In this document: positions 34,223 to 44,643 of the stretch, piece by piece | How positions within the stretch are numbered: the first letter of the stretch is position 1 | Layout of the letters: each line of letters begins with the position of its first letter | NCBI GenBank assembly: GCA_020881915.1 | Contig: JAJFPB010000001.1 | Coordinates: forward strand, 868,001 to 932,000 | DNA from: Paramyrothecium sp. XJ0827 | Lineage: Eukaryota > Ascomycota > Sordariomycetes > Hypocreales > Stachybotryaceae | DNA length: 64,000 nucleotides | Reading direction: 5' to 3' | Notes under the pieces: model-generated | What the model saw: only the letters and a program-made list of their open reading frames with translations | Databases searched by the model: none | What the model was told of the DNA's origin: nothing | Program-made: the position numbers and the translations under genes

Positions 34223-36144
34223 CTTAGAGATTTGTGTTTGTAGTTGCAACTGTGCGCTTGTAGAAGTGAAGAAACAACTGCGAATGAAGAGGAATGGGAA
34301 AGAACGCAAACTGGTCGGGCTTACTCGATGACTTTATACGCAACCATTGTAGCATCACCAGCTCAGTCACCTAGAAAGATTCCTCAGTTGATCACAATAT
34401 GTTCACATCAGCTCGGATACAAGAGAAGACGCAATGGGCATCCACGTAGTCTGGAGCACTTACAAGTTGCACTTAGTTCCTCGATGGGTCGTGCCGATGG
34501 TTTGATGGAAAGGATACACTCAAACGCAGCTGCCTATGAGACAGTGCTCGGACATCACTTGACTGGATTTGGTATCGACATGGCTTTGCCTCCGTAAGTG
34601 GCACAGCAATACCGGCAGAAACACATCATTAAGCCATGAACAGCTGTTGAAATCCGACGCTATTGACCAAGCCACTGCCCAATCGAGGAAAATCGTCGTC
34701 CATTACAAACCCCTGCCACCAAACCCTGTCGCTTTTGGGTATGCCCAGCCGCTTTCAGCGCGTAAAGGTCTACTCCTATTGGCTGCCATCTACTGTTGGG
34801 CTGAATATGGAAGAACTCACGTCGACTTGGAACTGTGATTTCGAAATGACGGATCACCTCGATCTCCCCCTTTGAGCTATCAATCAGCCCAAATCTGCGG
34901 GGGTGAACCGAGATTCAAACCTGGACTGAATAACTATGCTTAGTTCGAGGAGGCGCGTATCCAATCGTATCCAATCATGCAAGCTTGACCGTCTCATTCA
35001 TGTGAGCCCGATGATGGCTTCTCCAGGTGTGATCGCTTCATAAACTATGCAGTATCTAGGACGACCGCTAAGGCTGTTCTTCGCTTAGAAGAACTAGAAT
35101 CAACTCCAGGCTGGTTGATTCCCAGGAACTTGCGTGCAAGCTTCCCAAGCTGCTGAAGCCACAGTGGAGCCAAGTCGAGCTGTAGACAAGGCAGAATCAG
35201 CACTGAAGGTAACCCGAAAAGAAAGTTCCAAGACCTTTAGACACAAACACCACTACCCATGTAGAGTCTTTCGGCGATTCCATGTCAGTTCCGGTGACTG
35301 TGACGACTTGTGATAATGAACTCATGACCATGCCTTTCGTATTCACTACTGGCATCATGAAATCCTAAGTGCTCAGCTTGCAATAGTTCCTTTCACTGGT
35401 GATATAGAACTTTCCTCTTTCCTAATCGAGGTGTGATGATGTGTTCAGAAGTCACGCGCACACCATACCCCAGAACATGATGCTAACGATCAACGTGATA
35501 TTGCCAAGATTGGTCATAGAGATAGCGTCAAGTAACGCACTGAACGACATAACCGGAATATTCAGTCAGCCTCATGAAGCTTAGATATCGTACTACTCAC
35601 CTGAAGAGAAGCAAATGACTCATTGTTAGTTCGCGCCTTGATTCAGCTTGGAAGGCTACATCGTTATTCGGAGCAAATGGTCGAAGCATACAACCACTCC
35701 CCACCCGGACAACGACGATCGTAGTTCAGCTGAGACTGATGGAGGGCATCGATGACGGATCTAGGCTTCAATATCTTACGACTACTTGAGACATATCACA
35801 TTTTGCCAAGCTTGATACGCTGTGGCGAGCAGGCGGAAGCCCATTCATCCGACTTGCCCAGGAGGTGGCCACGCGCGAAGTCGAGGCCTTCGGACGCTAC
35901 CACATCTCAGCTGACCCATACGATCTTGGCTAATGGCTTTTGCACTTGGATTTTGTGTGCAAGTCTAAGAAGACGGAGCTTTGGTGGTTTTCCAACAACT
36001 ATAAGAGCCGTCTTGCTTCTTGGTGAAACGAAATCATCTACGCTATTGACAAGACACACATATTTCGCACAACTGCTCCATTACGTTCTAAATATTCATC
36101 ATTCCCTGTGTTCTACAGCCACAAATTTACTTTCATCCTTCACA
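34223..36144. other. Intergenic, nothing recognised
   Basis: About 1.9 kb of divergent intergenic DNA between the broken minus-strand gene and the lipase gene. No convincing frame or splice model. Confidence 0.5.
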
Positions 36145-37485
36145 ATGTCGATGCAAAATCTGCGCACTATTCGCGTTCTGCTCTCCAGGCTTGACAAGGT
36201 AGGTTCGTCTAGACAGTTTGGAGGAGGTCTTAACTAATTCACTCAAAGTTTACCACCACGGCGATAAGTGGCCCGGATCTTTTTATTGAATTGAAAAATG
36301 CAAACAAGAAATACAATCCCCTGGACCTGATGAAAGACAGAAAGATCTTACTTGGTAAAGCAGTCGATCCATATGTGGGTGGTTCATCCACAAAGGATAA
36401 AGAGGCACTTGTTGCAGAAATGGAGAAGAGCACGTCTGTGATAGCGTATGGAGTGAATGTGAATTGGTCAAAGGTAAGACAAACGCCGCACTTTGACTTC
36501 GGAGCTAACTGTGTTGTAGAATCTTCAGAGTGAGGTTGGTGCCCGCTTGGACATGCTTGGAACACGTCATTTCTCGCGGCTGTTTGACTGATCAAGAGTA
36601 ACAGGGCATCGTTCAAAGCGATGGCGGGATAATTCGTCCCCTGGCTTTGGTGTCTTGGGATGCGATGTTTGGGTTCAATTTTGCCGTGTCGCGCGGCACG
36701 AAATTTTTCCACGAGCTCGCATTCTCGACTGGTCATGATTTTGGACGGCTGTTTGGATTCGACAAGGTAATTTTGTTATCCAAGCTTTTGGGCGGCAATA
36801 TGAAAGGCAATATCAAGCAGAGCCTGTACGACTATCTGAGCCAGACGTTTCCATTTCTCGACTCCATCATTGTCCAGAATGCCGAAGCCATCAAAAAACT
36901 CAAGGAAGGTAAAGAGTTTCACATTGTCGGCCACAGCTTGGGATCTGTTGAGGCCATGATTTTGGGGATCCAAGCAGCTGTGTCTGGCAAATTCAAACAC
37001 GTCTATGTGTACACCTTCGGGGCCTTCAACCACCTTGACAAGCAAGCCATTGACGAGCTGAAGAAACTGGGCATCACCATCATCAACCACCAAATTAATG
37101 GCGACCCGATAGTCACAATGCAAGGATTGTGCTCGGGTCTGCTTACCGGACCCACGAGCCCTGCCTTTAACTGGGCGAAGCTGACTGGAGAGGATGTTGT
37201 GAATAAGTTTCTGGCAAGTCACCTTTCACGAAAGAAGGACAATTACTGACTGTGCTACAGACGGCAGGCATCGTGGTTCAAGGAAATCTTGAGCCAGCAG
37301 ATGCTGGATTTTCGGGCATCAACTATCATGACTTGAAATCCTACCGGTCGTGGTTGGCCAGCAATGCATATGGCACACCTGGCTTTTTCAGATTACTCAC
37401 AAAGGAGCAACTAGACAAGCAGGATGCCGAGGACCTCCTCGCACTGTACAGCGAGGTGAAGAAAGGCATTTCCTCAAAGCTGTAG
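36145..37485 (+). CDS. Class-3-type alpha/beta-hydrolase (lipase-like)
   Basis: Exons 36145-36198, 36249-36473, 36520-36534 (15 nt), 36605-37213 and 37261-37485 give 375 aa. The nucleophile elbow GHSLGS (Ser ~209) sits in FHIVGHSLGSVEAMILG after a helical region. The acid residue is probably the Asp of INGDPIV and the His that of GINYHDLKSY, the order seen in class-3 lipases. No signal peptide, so probably intracellular. Odd gene structure: the last intron has a GC donor (GCAAGT) with a TACTGAC branch and CTACAG acceptor, and exon 3 codes only NLQSE, followed by a GTTGGT donor. Joining restores one frame throughout. The substrate is unknown; a lipid or acyl ester is likely from the family. 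Confidence 0.75.
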
Positions 37486-38518
37486 TTTATTTCTCTTTGT
37501 CGACAGCAGCCTATATGACGGGTTGAGAGGGATTATCACTTTTATTTACATCTTGCGTCGCTCGCTTGAGTGCGTGATATGATTCTGTGTTGTGTAGAAG
37601 CTTTCTCAAAGCTATGGAGGTGCTTTATCAAAGTTTCTTATAGGTCATCAGGTCAATGCAATAAAGGGCAGGCCCTGAACCATTTCACCTGCCAAACCCG
37701 CCTCGTATGTCTTGCAGATGACGTCTAAATTATGATGACAATCAATAGCTACCAAAGCAAAAAAAAAAAGTACGGTAAGCTGCATGTGCTATGTCTTGTG
37801 GAGGAATTTTGTTCAGTCAAGCATTATGGGGGTGTCTTGCCTATCCCAGGTCATGAGATTTCTATGTTGCTAGAAGAACTGTTTACCCCAGCCACTTTCG
37901 CCTCTACTTACTGTACCACTTGCTCCGCATACCTTTCTTCCCTTAGGATACATTGTCGAGCAATACTACAGAGAATTGTTACGGAGCTCAAATCCCTCCA
38001 AACTCTGAGCTGTGTATGGAACAAAACGTGGCAGGAAAACGGGGCTGCCGCACGTCATCAACAATTCTATGAATATTCAGCTCAGAAACGAAGACGGTTG
38101 GAATGACATGGCCATTTAACTTAGGGCTGACGTCGATCAAGCACACTAGTCGACATCACCTGGGCAGATGCCATATCTCCGTAACTTAAGTCCGTCGAAT
38201 AGCCAATGGAGTTTTGTTATGGCTGCACTAGGTCGTTAGTTCAGCAGTGGTGCGGATTTATAGATTACCACATTGGGCGCGCCATAAGAAGAGCCGGGGT
38301 CTATACAAGCTTTCCAAGTCGATTTGCCGATCAGCCGGTGGCACTGGACTCAAATGTCGGGAGCGGACAAAATGGCGAATGCCGGAACTCAGACGCCAAC
38401 CGCTGAGCCAGATTCTATAAATTGAATGCCTCCCTTCTCCTCATGCTGCACCAGTAACTTCAATGGTTGGAACTCACCGTACCAAACATCGAGATCAGCA
38501 AACGTCCTGGTAATCACA
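37486..38518. other. Intergenic, promoter of the SDR gene
   Basis: About 1 kb without a supported gene. A TATAAA box lies at 38416-38421. Confidence 0.5.
38416..38421 (+). promoter_or_regulatory. TATAAA box of the SDR gene
   Basis: Exact TATAAA about 98 bp upstream of the ATG at 38519. Confidence 0.45.
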
Positions 38519-39371
38519 ATGGCTGACAAAGAAGTTGTTCTCATTACTGGCGCCAACACCGGCATCGGCTACGAGACGGTCAAGTGCCTTCTAGAATCAG
38601 ACAAGGCCTATCATATCTTCCTAGGCAGCCGCTCCTCGTCAAAAGGCAAAGACGCAATCACCCAGGCGGCCAAGGCGTACCCGAACACTCGAAGCTCCAT
38701 TGAACTTGTCCAAATAGACGTGTCAGAGGACGAGTCCATCAATGAGGCGGTGGAACTCATCAAGAGCAAGTTCGGGCGGTTGGATGTGCTGGTCAACAAT
38801 GCAGGTGAGCTATCTATGGCTAAATTCAGCGTCCAGTTGTCTGACAATTGCTGTAGGTGCTCAATATGACGACTTGTTCGCTGAAGATGGACCCAAATTC
38901 CGGCAAATATTCAACGACACGTGGAACGTCAACGTGACCGGCGCCCAGGTCATGACCAACGCCTGCGCCCCCCTCCTGATTGCCTCTCCCTCTCCGCGCC
39001 TCGTCTTCCTCACCTCCGGTATGTCCAGCCTGGGCCCAGCGTCGCAGCGGTTCATGCCGCCCTTCATGCCGAACCCACCGGCCGGCTGGCCCAAGACGGG
39101 CGTCCTGGCGATACAGGCCTACAAGGCCGCCAAGACCGGGCTCAATATGCTGATGCTGAACTGGCACTGGCTTCTCAAGGACGACGGCGTGCGAACGTGG
39201 GCTGTCAGTCCGGGGTTCCTGGCGACCAACTTGGGAAGCGAAAGCATGGACAAGTCAGCGGCGGGGGACGCGAGACTGGGCGGCGACTTGATCCGGAGAG
39301 TGATCGAGGGGGAGAGGGACGAGGACGTGGGCAAGGTGGTGATGCAGAATGGAAAGGTCCAGGATTGGTAG
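38519..39371 (+). CDS. Short-chain dehydrogenase/reductase
   Basis: Exons 38519-38804 and 38857-39371 (52-bp intron, GTGAGC to TGTAG) give 266 aa, the usual SDR length. Motifs in order: coenzyme-binding TGANTGIG (~10-17), the Asp-containing VQIDVSED, NNAG (completed across the intron), the catalytic Ser region LVFLTSGMSSLG, the active site YKAAKTG (Tyr and Lys) and VSPGFLATNLG. It should carry out NAD(P)-dependent oxidation or reduction of an alcohol or ketone in the cytosol. Closest in style to fungal carbonyl-reductase-like SDRs. No clustered biosynthetic genes indicate a pathway. Confidence 0.88.
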
Positions 39372-39679
39372 GATGGGCGTCTACGAAGCATGGAATGGAT
39401 GATGACGGTACTCTTAATTTCCGCACGCTGCTAACGAGGAAGAAATGACGTTTTCATTGTCTCTGACAATTCTGTTTGGACCCTCCACGTCCTGCAATTT
39501 GTACAAAACTCCGGGGTAAAAACTGCTCGCACCACCGGAAGCTTCTCCTGCCACAGTGATTGTTCCAAACCCGTCGTCGTGGCATGTCTCACCACCCACC
39601 AGCCCCCGAACATCCTTATTTTCCCATTCATCCTCCCGTCCGTCAATGCCAGCGGCCCATTTCATCGCGATGGGCCGTT

Positions 39680-40096
39680 TCAAGTGCTGTGATAGGTTGG
39701 CGGCGGTTCCCGGAGCGCCTCCTGCTCCTTATAGTAGGCCGCAGAGGTCGTGGTGTTGCTCGGGGCGTTCCACTCCAAGTCACTGAGAATGAGACCGGTC
39801 TTGAGTTTTGGCCACCTGCAAACGTCTTCCTTTCGTTTCTGGTATGAGTGAACGAAACCGCGGACAGCTGCTGCGAAGAAGGCGAAGGTGAAGAAGAAGA
39901 CGAGGGCAATGATCAACAAGCCAAGGACTGCCACGCCCGCGAAGGCGAAGCCTTTGGCAGTTTCTGAGAGGTGCCAGTGGGTGTCCTCATCTAGGACTCC
40001 TCGCTTTCCGACTTGGCCCCATGCCGCCTTGAGCAGCGAGCTGCTGAGACCCATTGGGTCGCTGATGCCCGCGGGCAGGAATGTGGGGACGTTCAT
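39680..40096 (-). CDS. Small membrane protein with C-terminal PY motif
   Basis: Single exon, 138 aa, ATG at 40096. A hydrophobic stretch at ~50-80 (GVAVLGLLIIALVFFFTFAF) is long enough for one or two membrane passes. The cytosol-type tail is rich in charged residues and ends EALREPPPTYHST, giving a PPxY motif (PPTY), the ligand of WW domains in Nedd4/Rsp5 ubiquitin ligases. It converges with the SDR gene (308 bp gap, nothing seen there). No family recognised. A tail-anchored or single-pass protein regulated by Rsp5 is inference. Confidence 0.6.
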   Translation of the reverse strand: MNVPTFLPAGISDPMGLSSSLLKAAWGQVGKRGVLDEDTHWHLSETAKGFAFAGVAVLGLLIIALVFFFTFAFFAAAVRGFVHSYQKRKEDVCRWPKLKTGLILSDLEWNAPSNTTTSAAYYKEQEALREPPPTYHST

Positions 40097-41600
40097 GACT
40101 ATGATTAGTGTTTGTGTGTTATTTAGGATGGTGATTTATTGAAAGAATAGTTGTGCTTGTGTGCAGGGAGGAGATATCCTGGGGTTGTTCTTGTGAGATC
40201 AGACGTGTGTAGATGAAGCCGTACGAGAGGGTTGCTTGGTAGAAAATGTGGGAATATGAAGGATGCAGAGATTTTGGATGGGGGAAAGGCCACCGCAGCC
40301 GCTTATGAACGCCAGATTTGAGGCATATCAAGGTTCATTGTGTGCTGCAAAGTGCTGCAGAGTGAGAGTTTCTACAATGCCCATCACGAAGTCTCCGCGA
40401 TATACACCTTGGCAGTGCATGGAAAGAGCTAGAAGAGCAGTACACTGCTACCAATAATGATGCAGAAGCTCCGAGAATCATGAAGAGTACAAGGTTCGTC
40501 CATAGACAATATCAAGCTGTGCAAGCCGAGGAAGATGTCTCGAGGAGAGCCTTTCACCGCAACCTACACGCTTAACTCTCAGCCTTGGGTCGCAGAGATT
40601 GTATGTAGCCTTGGCTTCCCCAACAAGCTGGTGTGACACATACACATGGAAGGCGAGCAGAGATTAATTTACATGTCCCACTCTCCCAGCCGAATCAGAG
40701 ATGAAAGATGGACGCGCCGATGCGGAAGTGCCCCTGTGTATCAGTCTCTGCGTGTCCCTGATCGTGCAGCATAGCCTCACCACCACCACAAAACGTCTTC
40801 AGCCTTTATCGCATGGGTATCTTCATGTAGATTTCAACACATTCATCTGCGCCGTTTGCTTGCATCTATCCGTGCCGTCCGTACCCGGGTAATCGAGTCT
40901 CGTGATTTCATCGTGGCCACGACCGTTTCCGCCATGCCTCGCAACCAACGGGGGGAAAACAACAAATAGACCGTAGCCGGCAGATTTGGCCAACCGTTGG
41001 AATGTACGCCATAGCAGGACGGCCACGGTAGAGCAGATAGCGTCTGAACAATGCCATTGATGTTCTCGTCGAATTCCAGCGCCCGAGACACCGGCACCGA
41101 CGCATGCAGACTCGCCTCCAATCGCGTCTCAGACAGCGGCGGTCCCCACAGCGGTTTTCCGCCATTGACGAGGCCGCAGTGCCTGGGCGGGCGGAATGCA
41201 ACGGTGAGACCATTGTCTGCCTTCCATTTCTGGCTTCGCCGCCTGCGTCTCCCCGCCCACCCGCGTGCGTGCGGTTCGCTGACGGCGCTGATAGAGGCCG
41301 TGTTTCAATGCGAGACACCCAGGGAAGCCGGACGAAGAAATCGTTTGCACACCCTGCGTGCCTGAGCATGGCCGACGCGACGGAATGGGCGCTGGGAGAC
41401 AGTCTCTCTCGGATATATAACAGGACATCTTGGCACCTCGGAGAGTCAGGTCGAATCCGCATCGACAATCAACTCACCAGAAGCAACACTCAATAGGTAA
41501 GGTTGCGAGTTGAATCTCATCAACATTCGTTATACGTTCCTATTCTTTTCTTTTCAAACGCCCCCCACGACACAATAGCGAACACCAGATAGTCACTGGA
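40097..41600. other. Intergenic, promoter of the WSC gene
   Basis: About 1.5 kb of divergent intergenic DNA; the long right part precedes the highly biased WSC gene. No gene supported. Confidence 0.5.
41414..41420 (+). promoter_or_regulatory. TATATAA box of the WSC gene
   Basis: Exact TATATAA 187 bp before the ATG at 41601, leaving a normal-length fungal 5' leader. Confidence 0.45.
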
Positions 41601-43466
41601 ATGACTCGTCTCGCTCTCGCCAGCGTCCTGGCCGTTGCCGCCGGCGCCGCCGCCCAGGCCAACCACGCCATCGAAGGCTGGACCTATGTCGGCTGCGTCG
41701 AGGCCGAGCCCTCGACCTTTGGCCAGCAGGTCAACTTCTTCGCCCCCTTCACCCCGGAGGAGTGCGAGAAGGCTTGCGCCGGCAACAAGGCGCGCTTCGC
41801 CGCCCTCGACGGCAGCTGCTTCTGCGAAGGTGAGGATGATGATGAGGACGACGAGTCTCACCCACCTGTCCCGCCCGGCCCTCCAGGACCTCCTGGTCCC
41901 CCTGGGCCCCCTCGTTTGCCTGGCGTACCTCGTCCCGGTCCTGGACCTGAAGCGGAAATTCTGGCGGCACTCGGCGGAAAGCCGGGTGGTGCCGGCGGTC
42001 CTCCTCCAGAGGTCTTGAAGGCTCTTGGTGCCGGCGCTGGCGCTGGTCCTCCTAGCGGCGGCCCCGGTGGTCCTCCCGGCGGTGGTCCCCCAAGAGGTGG
42101 TCCTCCTGGTGGCGGCCCCGGTGGTCCTCCCGGCGGTGGTCCCCCAAGAGGTGGTCCTCCTGGTGGCGGCCCCGGTGGTCCTCCCGGCGGTGGTCCCCCG
42201 AGAGGTGGCCCTGGTGGTCCTCCCGGTGGTGGTCCTCCTAGAGGCGGTCCTCCGGGAGGCGGTCCTGGTGGGCCCCCTGGTGGTGGTTATGGTGGCCCCG
42301 GCGGTCCTCCTGGTGGTCCCCGCGGCCCACCCAGCGGAGTCGCTCCCGAGGGTGGAGCCGGACGTGGACCCCCTGACGGCCGTGGACCCCCTGAGGGTCG
42401 CTTCGGTCCTCCCGATGGCCGTGGTCCTCCCGAAGGACGTTTCGGCCCCCCTGACGGCCGTGGGCCCCCCGAGGGACGCGGTCCTGGTGGACCTCCCCCC
42501 GGCGTTGCCGGCGGTGCGCGCAAGCTGCGCTTCCGTCGTGCCGTCCCAGAGGAGCCCGAGCACGATGCTGAAGAGCCCGAGAAGCCCCAAAAGGGCGAAA
42601 GGCCAGAGAAGTGGGAGAAGCCAGAGAAAACCGAGAAGGCTGAGAAGCCCGAGAAGGAGGAGAAGGGCGAAAAGTCAGAGAAGCCAGAGAAGACCGAGAA
42701 GGCTGACAAGCCCGAGAAGACCGAGAAGGCTGACAAGCCCGAGAAGACCGAGAAGACCGAGAAGGCTGAGAAGCCCGAGAAGGGCGAGAAGTGGGAGAAG
42801 GAAGAGGAGGACCACTCCGAGCCCCCCGCGCCCAAGCCGACCAAGGCCTCCAAGGCCTCCAAGGCCGCCAAGTCGTCGCAGATCGAGTTCACCATCGTCG
42901 ACGAGTCGCGCTGCTCCAGCCCCTGCATCCCCGGCGACCCGTCCAAGGGCTACTGCGGCGGGCCCCTCGCCGGCGCCGGCAAGAGCAAGGCCGTCGCCGA
43001 CAAGGTCCTCTTCAACCTGTACAAGAAGGGCGGCCCCGTCGAGTGCAAGCCCGACGTGCCGTGCCCCCTGCGCAAGAGCAAGGCCGCCGCCAAGACGACC
43101 GCCAAGGCCGCCACGGTGACCGACTGCCCCGAGGACGAGGAGGAGAAGAAGAAGAAGGAGAAGGAGGCCGAGAAGCACTGCACCCAGTGCCCCGAGCCCA
43201 CCAAGGCCGCTCCTCCGCCGCCACCTCCGCCTCCCCCTCCTCCTTCTCCTCCCGTCGAGACGCACAAGCCCCGTCCTCCACCTCCCGAGTCCACCCGCGA
43301 GGCCATCAAGCAGACGACCCAGGCTCCTCCCACCAAGGCCGCCCAGCCCGCCGCGACCGGCTCGCACGCCGCCGTGGTTGTCAACCGGGGCGAGCGGGTG
43401 CAGACTTACGGTGTGTCCATGATCCTGGCCGCGTGCGCCATGGCCATGGCCGTCCACTGGTTCTAA
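41601..43466 (+). CDS. WSC-domain, GPI-anchored-type wall protein with split WSC domain
   Basis: Single exon, 621 aa. A signal peptide (~1-20, MTRLALASVLAVAAGAAAQA) is followed by the first half of a WSC domain: GWTYVGC (Cys 32), Cys 55, Cys 59 and the CFC pair (73, 75). Instead of closing, the domain is interrupted by ~350 low-complexity residues: an acidic patch, a collagen-like PGPPGPP tract, an 18-residue GGPGGPPGGGPPRGGPPG repeat, GPPDGRGPPEGRF repeats, and an EKPEKTEKADKPEK block. The second half follows: DESRCSSPCIPGDP and GYCGG (Cys 438, 442, 451), VLFNLYKK. All eight WSC cysteines are thus present. A Pro-rich tail and a hydrophobic end (YGVSMILAACAMAMAVHWF) suggest a GPI signal. Expected location is the cell surface, with a role in carbohydrate binding or wall sensing. 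Confidence 0.85.
   Translation: MTRLALASVLAVAAGAAAQANHAIEGWTYVGCVEAEPSTFGQQVNFFAPFTPEECEKACAGNKARFAALDGSCFCEGEDDDEDDESHPPVPPGPPGPPGPPGPPRLPGVPRPGPGPEAEILAALGGKPGGAGGPPPEVLKALGAGAGAGPPSGGPGGPPGGGPPRGGPPGGGPGGPPGGGPPRGGPPGGGPGGPPGGGPPRGGPGGPPGGGPPRGGPPGGGPGGPPGGGYGGPGGPPGGPRGPPSGVAPEGGAGRGPPDGRGPPEGRFGPPDGRGPPEGRFGPPDGRGPPEGRGPGGPPPGVAGGARKLRFRRAVPEEPEHDAEEPEKPQKGERPEKWEKPEKTEKAEKPEKEEKGEKSEKPEKTEKADKPEKTEKADKPEKTEKTEKAEKPEKGEKWEKEEEDHSEPPAPKPTKASKASKAAKSSQIEFTIVDESRCSSPCIPGDPSKGYCGGPLAGAGKSKAVADKVLFNLYKKGGPVECKPDVPCPLRKSKAAAKTTAKAATVTDCPEDEEEKKKKEKEAEKHCTQCPEPTKAAPPPPPPPPPPPSPPVETHKPRPPPPESTREAIKQTTQAPPTKAAQPAATGSHAAVVVNRGERVQTYGVSMILAACAMAMAVHWF
42054..42300 (+). repeat. 54-bp coding tandem repeat (Gly/Pro/Arg)
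   Basis: A unit starting at 42061 recurs at 42115 and 42169 almost unchanged, then decays into shorter GGPP variants. Each unit codes 18 residues. The near identity of the copies suggests recent expansion and likely length variation between strains. Confidence 0.85.
42361..42490 (+). repeat. 39-bp coding tandem repeat (GPPDGRGPPEGRF)
   Basis: About three copies of a 13-residue unit, GPPDGRGPPEGRF, within the WSC-protein insert. Confidence 0.8.
42590..42800 (+). repeat. Glu-Lys-rich coding repeat
   Basis: Degenerate 3-residue units EKx/PEK with a 27-bp higher-order unit (KPEKTEKAD twice). Predicted highly charged, extended segment. Confidence 0.8.
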
Positions 43467-43765
43467 GGGGGCGGGCACTTCGTGTGCTTTTCGGTTATTT
43501 TGGGGAATGTAATAGCTAATGGCGTTCTTTTCACACCTAACCTTTTTCCTTTGTTCTGTTTCCTGAAGTCTCCGAAATGCGAGATATTGTAATATTGTAG
43601 CTCTGTAGCATTACACCCTCAAAAACATGAGAAGAGATAATAAACCAGATTGATCACAGAAACTGTGCCTCGCAGTGGTAAATGGGTATCTTGATGCATT
43701 TTGGTTTGCCCTTGATTGTGTGCCCTGGACGATGGGCTTGCTTGGATGTACATGAATCAGCGCGG

Positions 43766-44643
43766 CTACTTTGGCGCATCCGTCAACGGCACGTATCGTA
43801 CACCAAACAGCTTCTTCTTTTCCAGGTTTCCATCTCTGTCCTTGGAGATGCGCCAAACCGATTGGTCCCCGCTGTAGTCGTCGTCGTCCACTGGAATGAA
43901 GAGGCTGTGAATCAATCAGCACTGCCGCCTCGGTTGTAAGACCAGGGGAGAAAAGACTCACCATCCTGGGGCTTTGAGCTGGTCCAGCAGCGGCTGGTGG
44001 ACCTCCTTCGCCGCCGCGCCCACGTGTATGACATCCCAGCCCTCGCCCTCGCCCTCCTCGCCCTCCCGCGGCGGCTCCCGCAGGCCCAGGCGCCCGTCGC
44101 CGACCTTGAAGCGCACCTTGCCGCCGTCGAGAAAGGCCCGGCCCTCGGCGCTCTTTCGCATATTGGCCTCGCTCAGGTCGCGCAGCGCGGCGATGTGCTC
44201 GAGCCCGACGACCATGCCGCGGTCGCCGACCAGCTCGGCGAGCACGTGGGTGAGGTAGCCGGAGCCGCAGCCGATGTCGAGCACGCGCGGGGCCGAGGAA
44301 GCCATGGGTGCCGCCGTCGGGTTTGAAGCAGGTAGCAGGAAGGGCAGGACGTGCTCGATGGCGAGGGCGTGCATGTGCGGCGCGGAGATGGTGGCGGCGT
44401 GGCCGATGGACTGGGGCCGGTCTTCGTAGGGGTTGCGGGGGGCGTAGTGGGCGCGGTCGACCTGAGAAGGGTCAGCAGTGTGTTCTCGACGATACAGACT
44501 ATATTTCGGGCTGCAAGCGAGGAGCTCTGGAGCTGTCAGACCTTCAGGAAGGCATCCTTGACGCGGGCATCGGTGATCAGGCCCTTCCGCCACATGTTCT
44601 CAATCAGCTCCGCGTTGGTCTGCCCGGAGCACCGCCACGCCAT
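43766..44643 (-). CDS. Protein-L-isoaspartate O-methyltransferase
   Basis: Repairs damaged (isoaspartyl) proteins by S-adenosylmethionine-dependent methylation, in the cytosol. Exons 44643-44542, 44461-43962 and 43904-43766 give 246 aa. It begins [18 protein letters not shown], the usual PCMT start; VDRAHYAP follows the first junction. SAM motif I is [13 protein letters not shown]; later [17 protein letters not shown] and, across intron 2, LKAPGCLFIPV, the conserved family end. Intron 1 has an unusual GTCTGA donor. An acidic insert ([13 protein letters not shown]) is not typical of the family. Upstream of the ATG the frame stays open for ~84 codons with a basic, RPYSQ-containing sequence resembling a mitochondrial presequence, but without an ATG. 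Confidence 0.88.

Noticed and set aside
37732..38106. Plus-strand frame of 124 codons
   Set aside because: No domain, odd composition near an A-run start, no splice or promoter support; treated as chance.
41520..42590. Long minus-strand frame (356 codons) opposite the WSC gene, rich in Thr, Arg and Gly
   Set aside because: It is the mirror of the GC-rich repeat block of the WSC gene; low-complexity composition with no start context or domain, while the plus strand has signal peptide, WSC cysteines and GPI end.
42675..43478. Minus-strand Gly/Leu-rich frame of 267 codons
   Set aside because: Shadow of the Glu-Lys and Pro-rich coding repeats; no domain and extreme composition.
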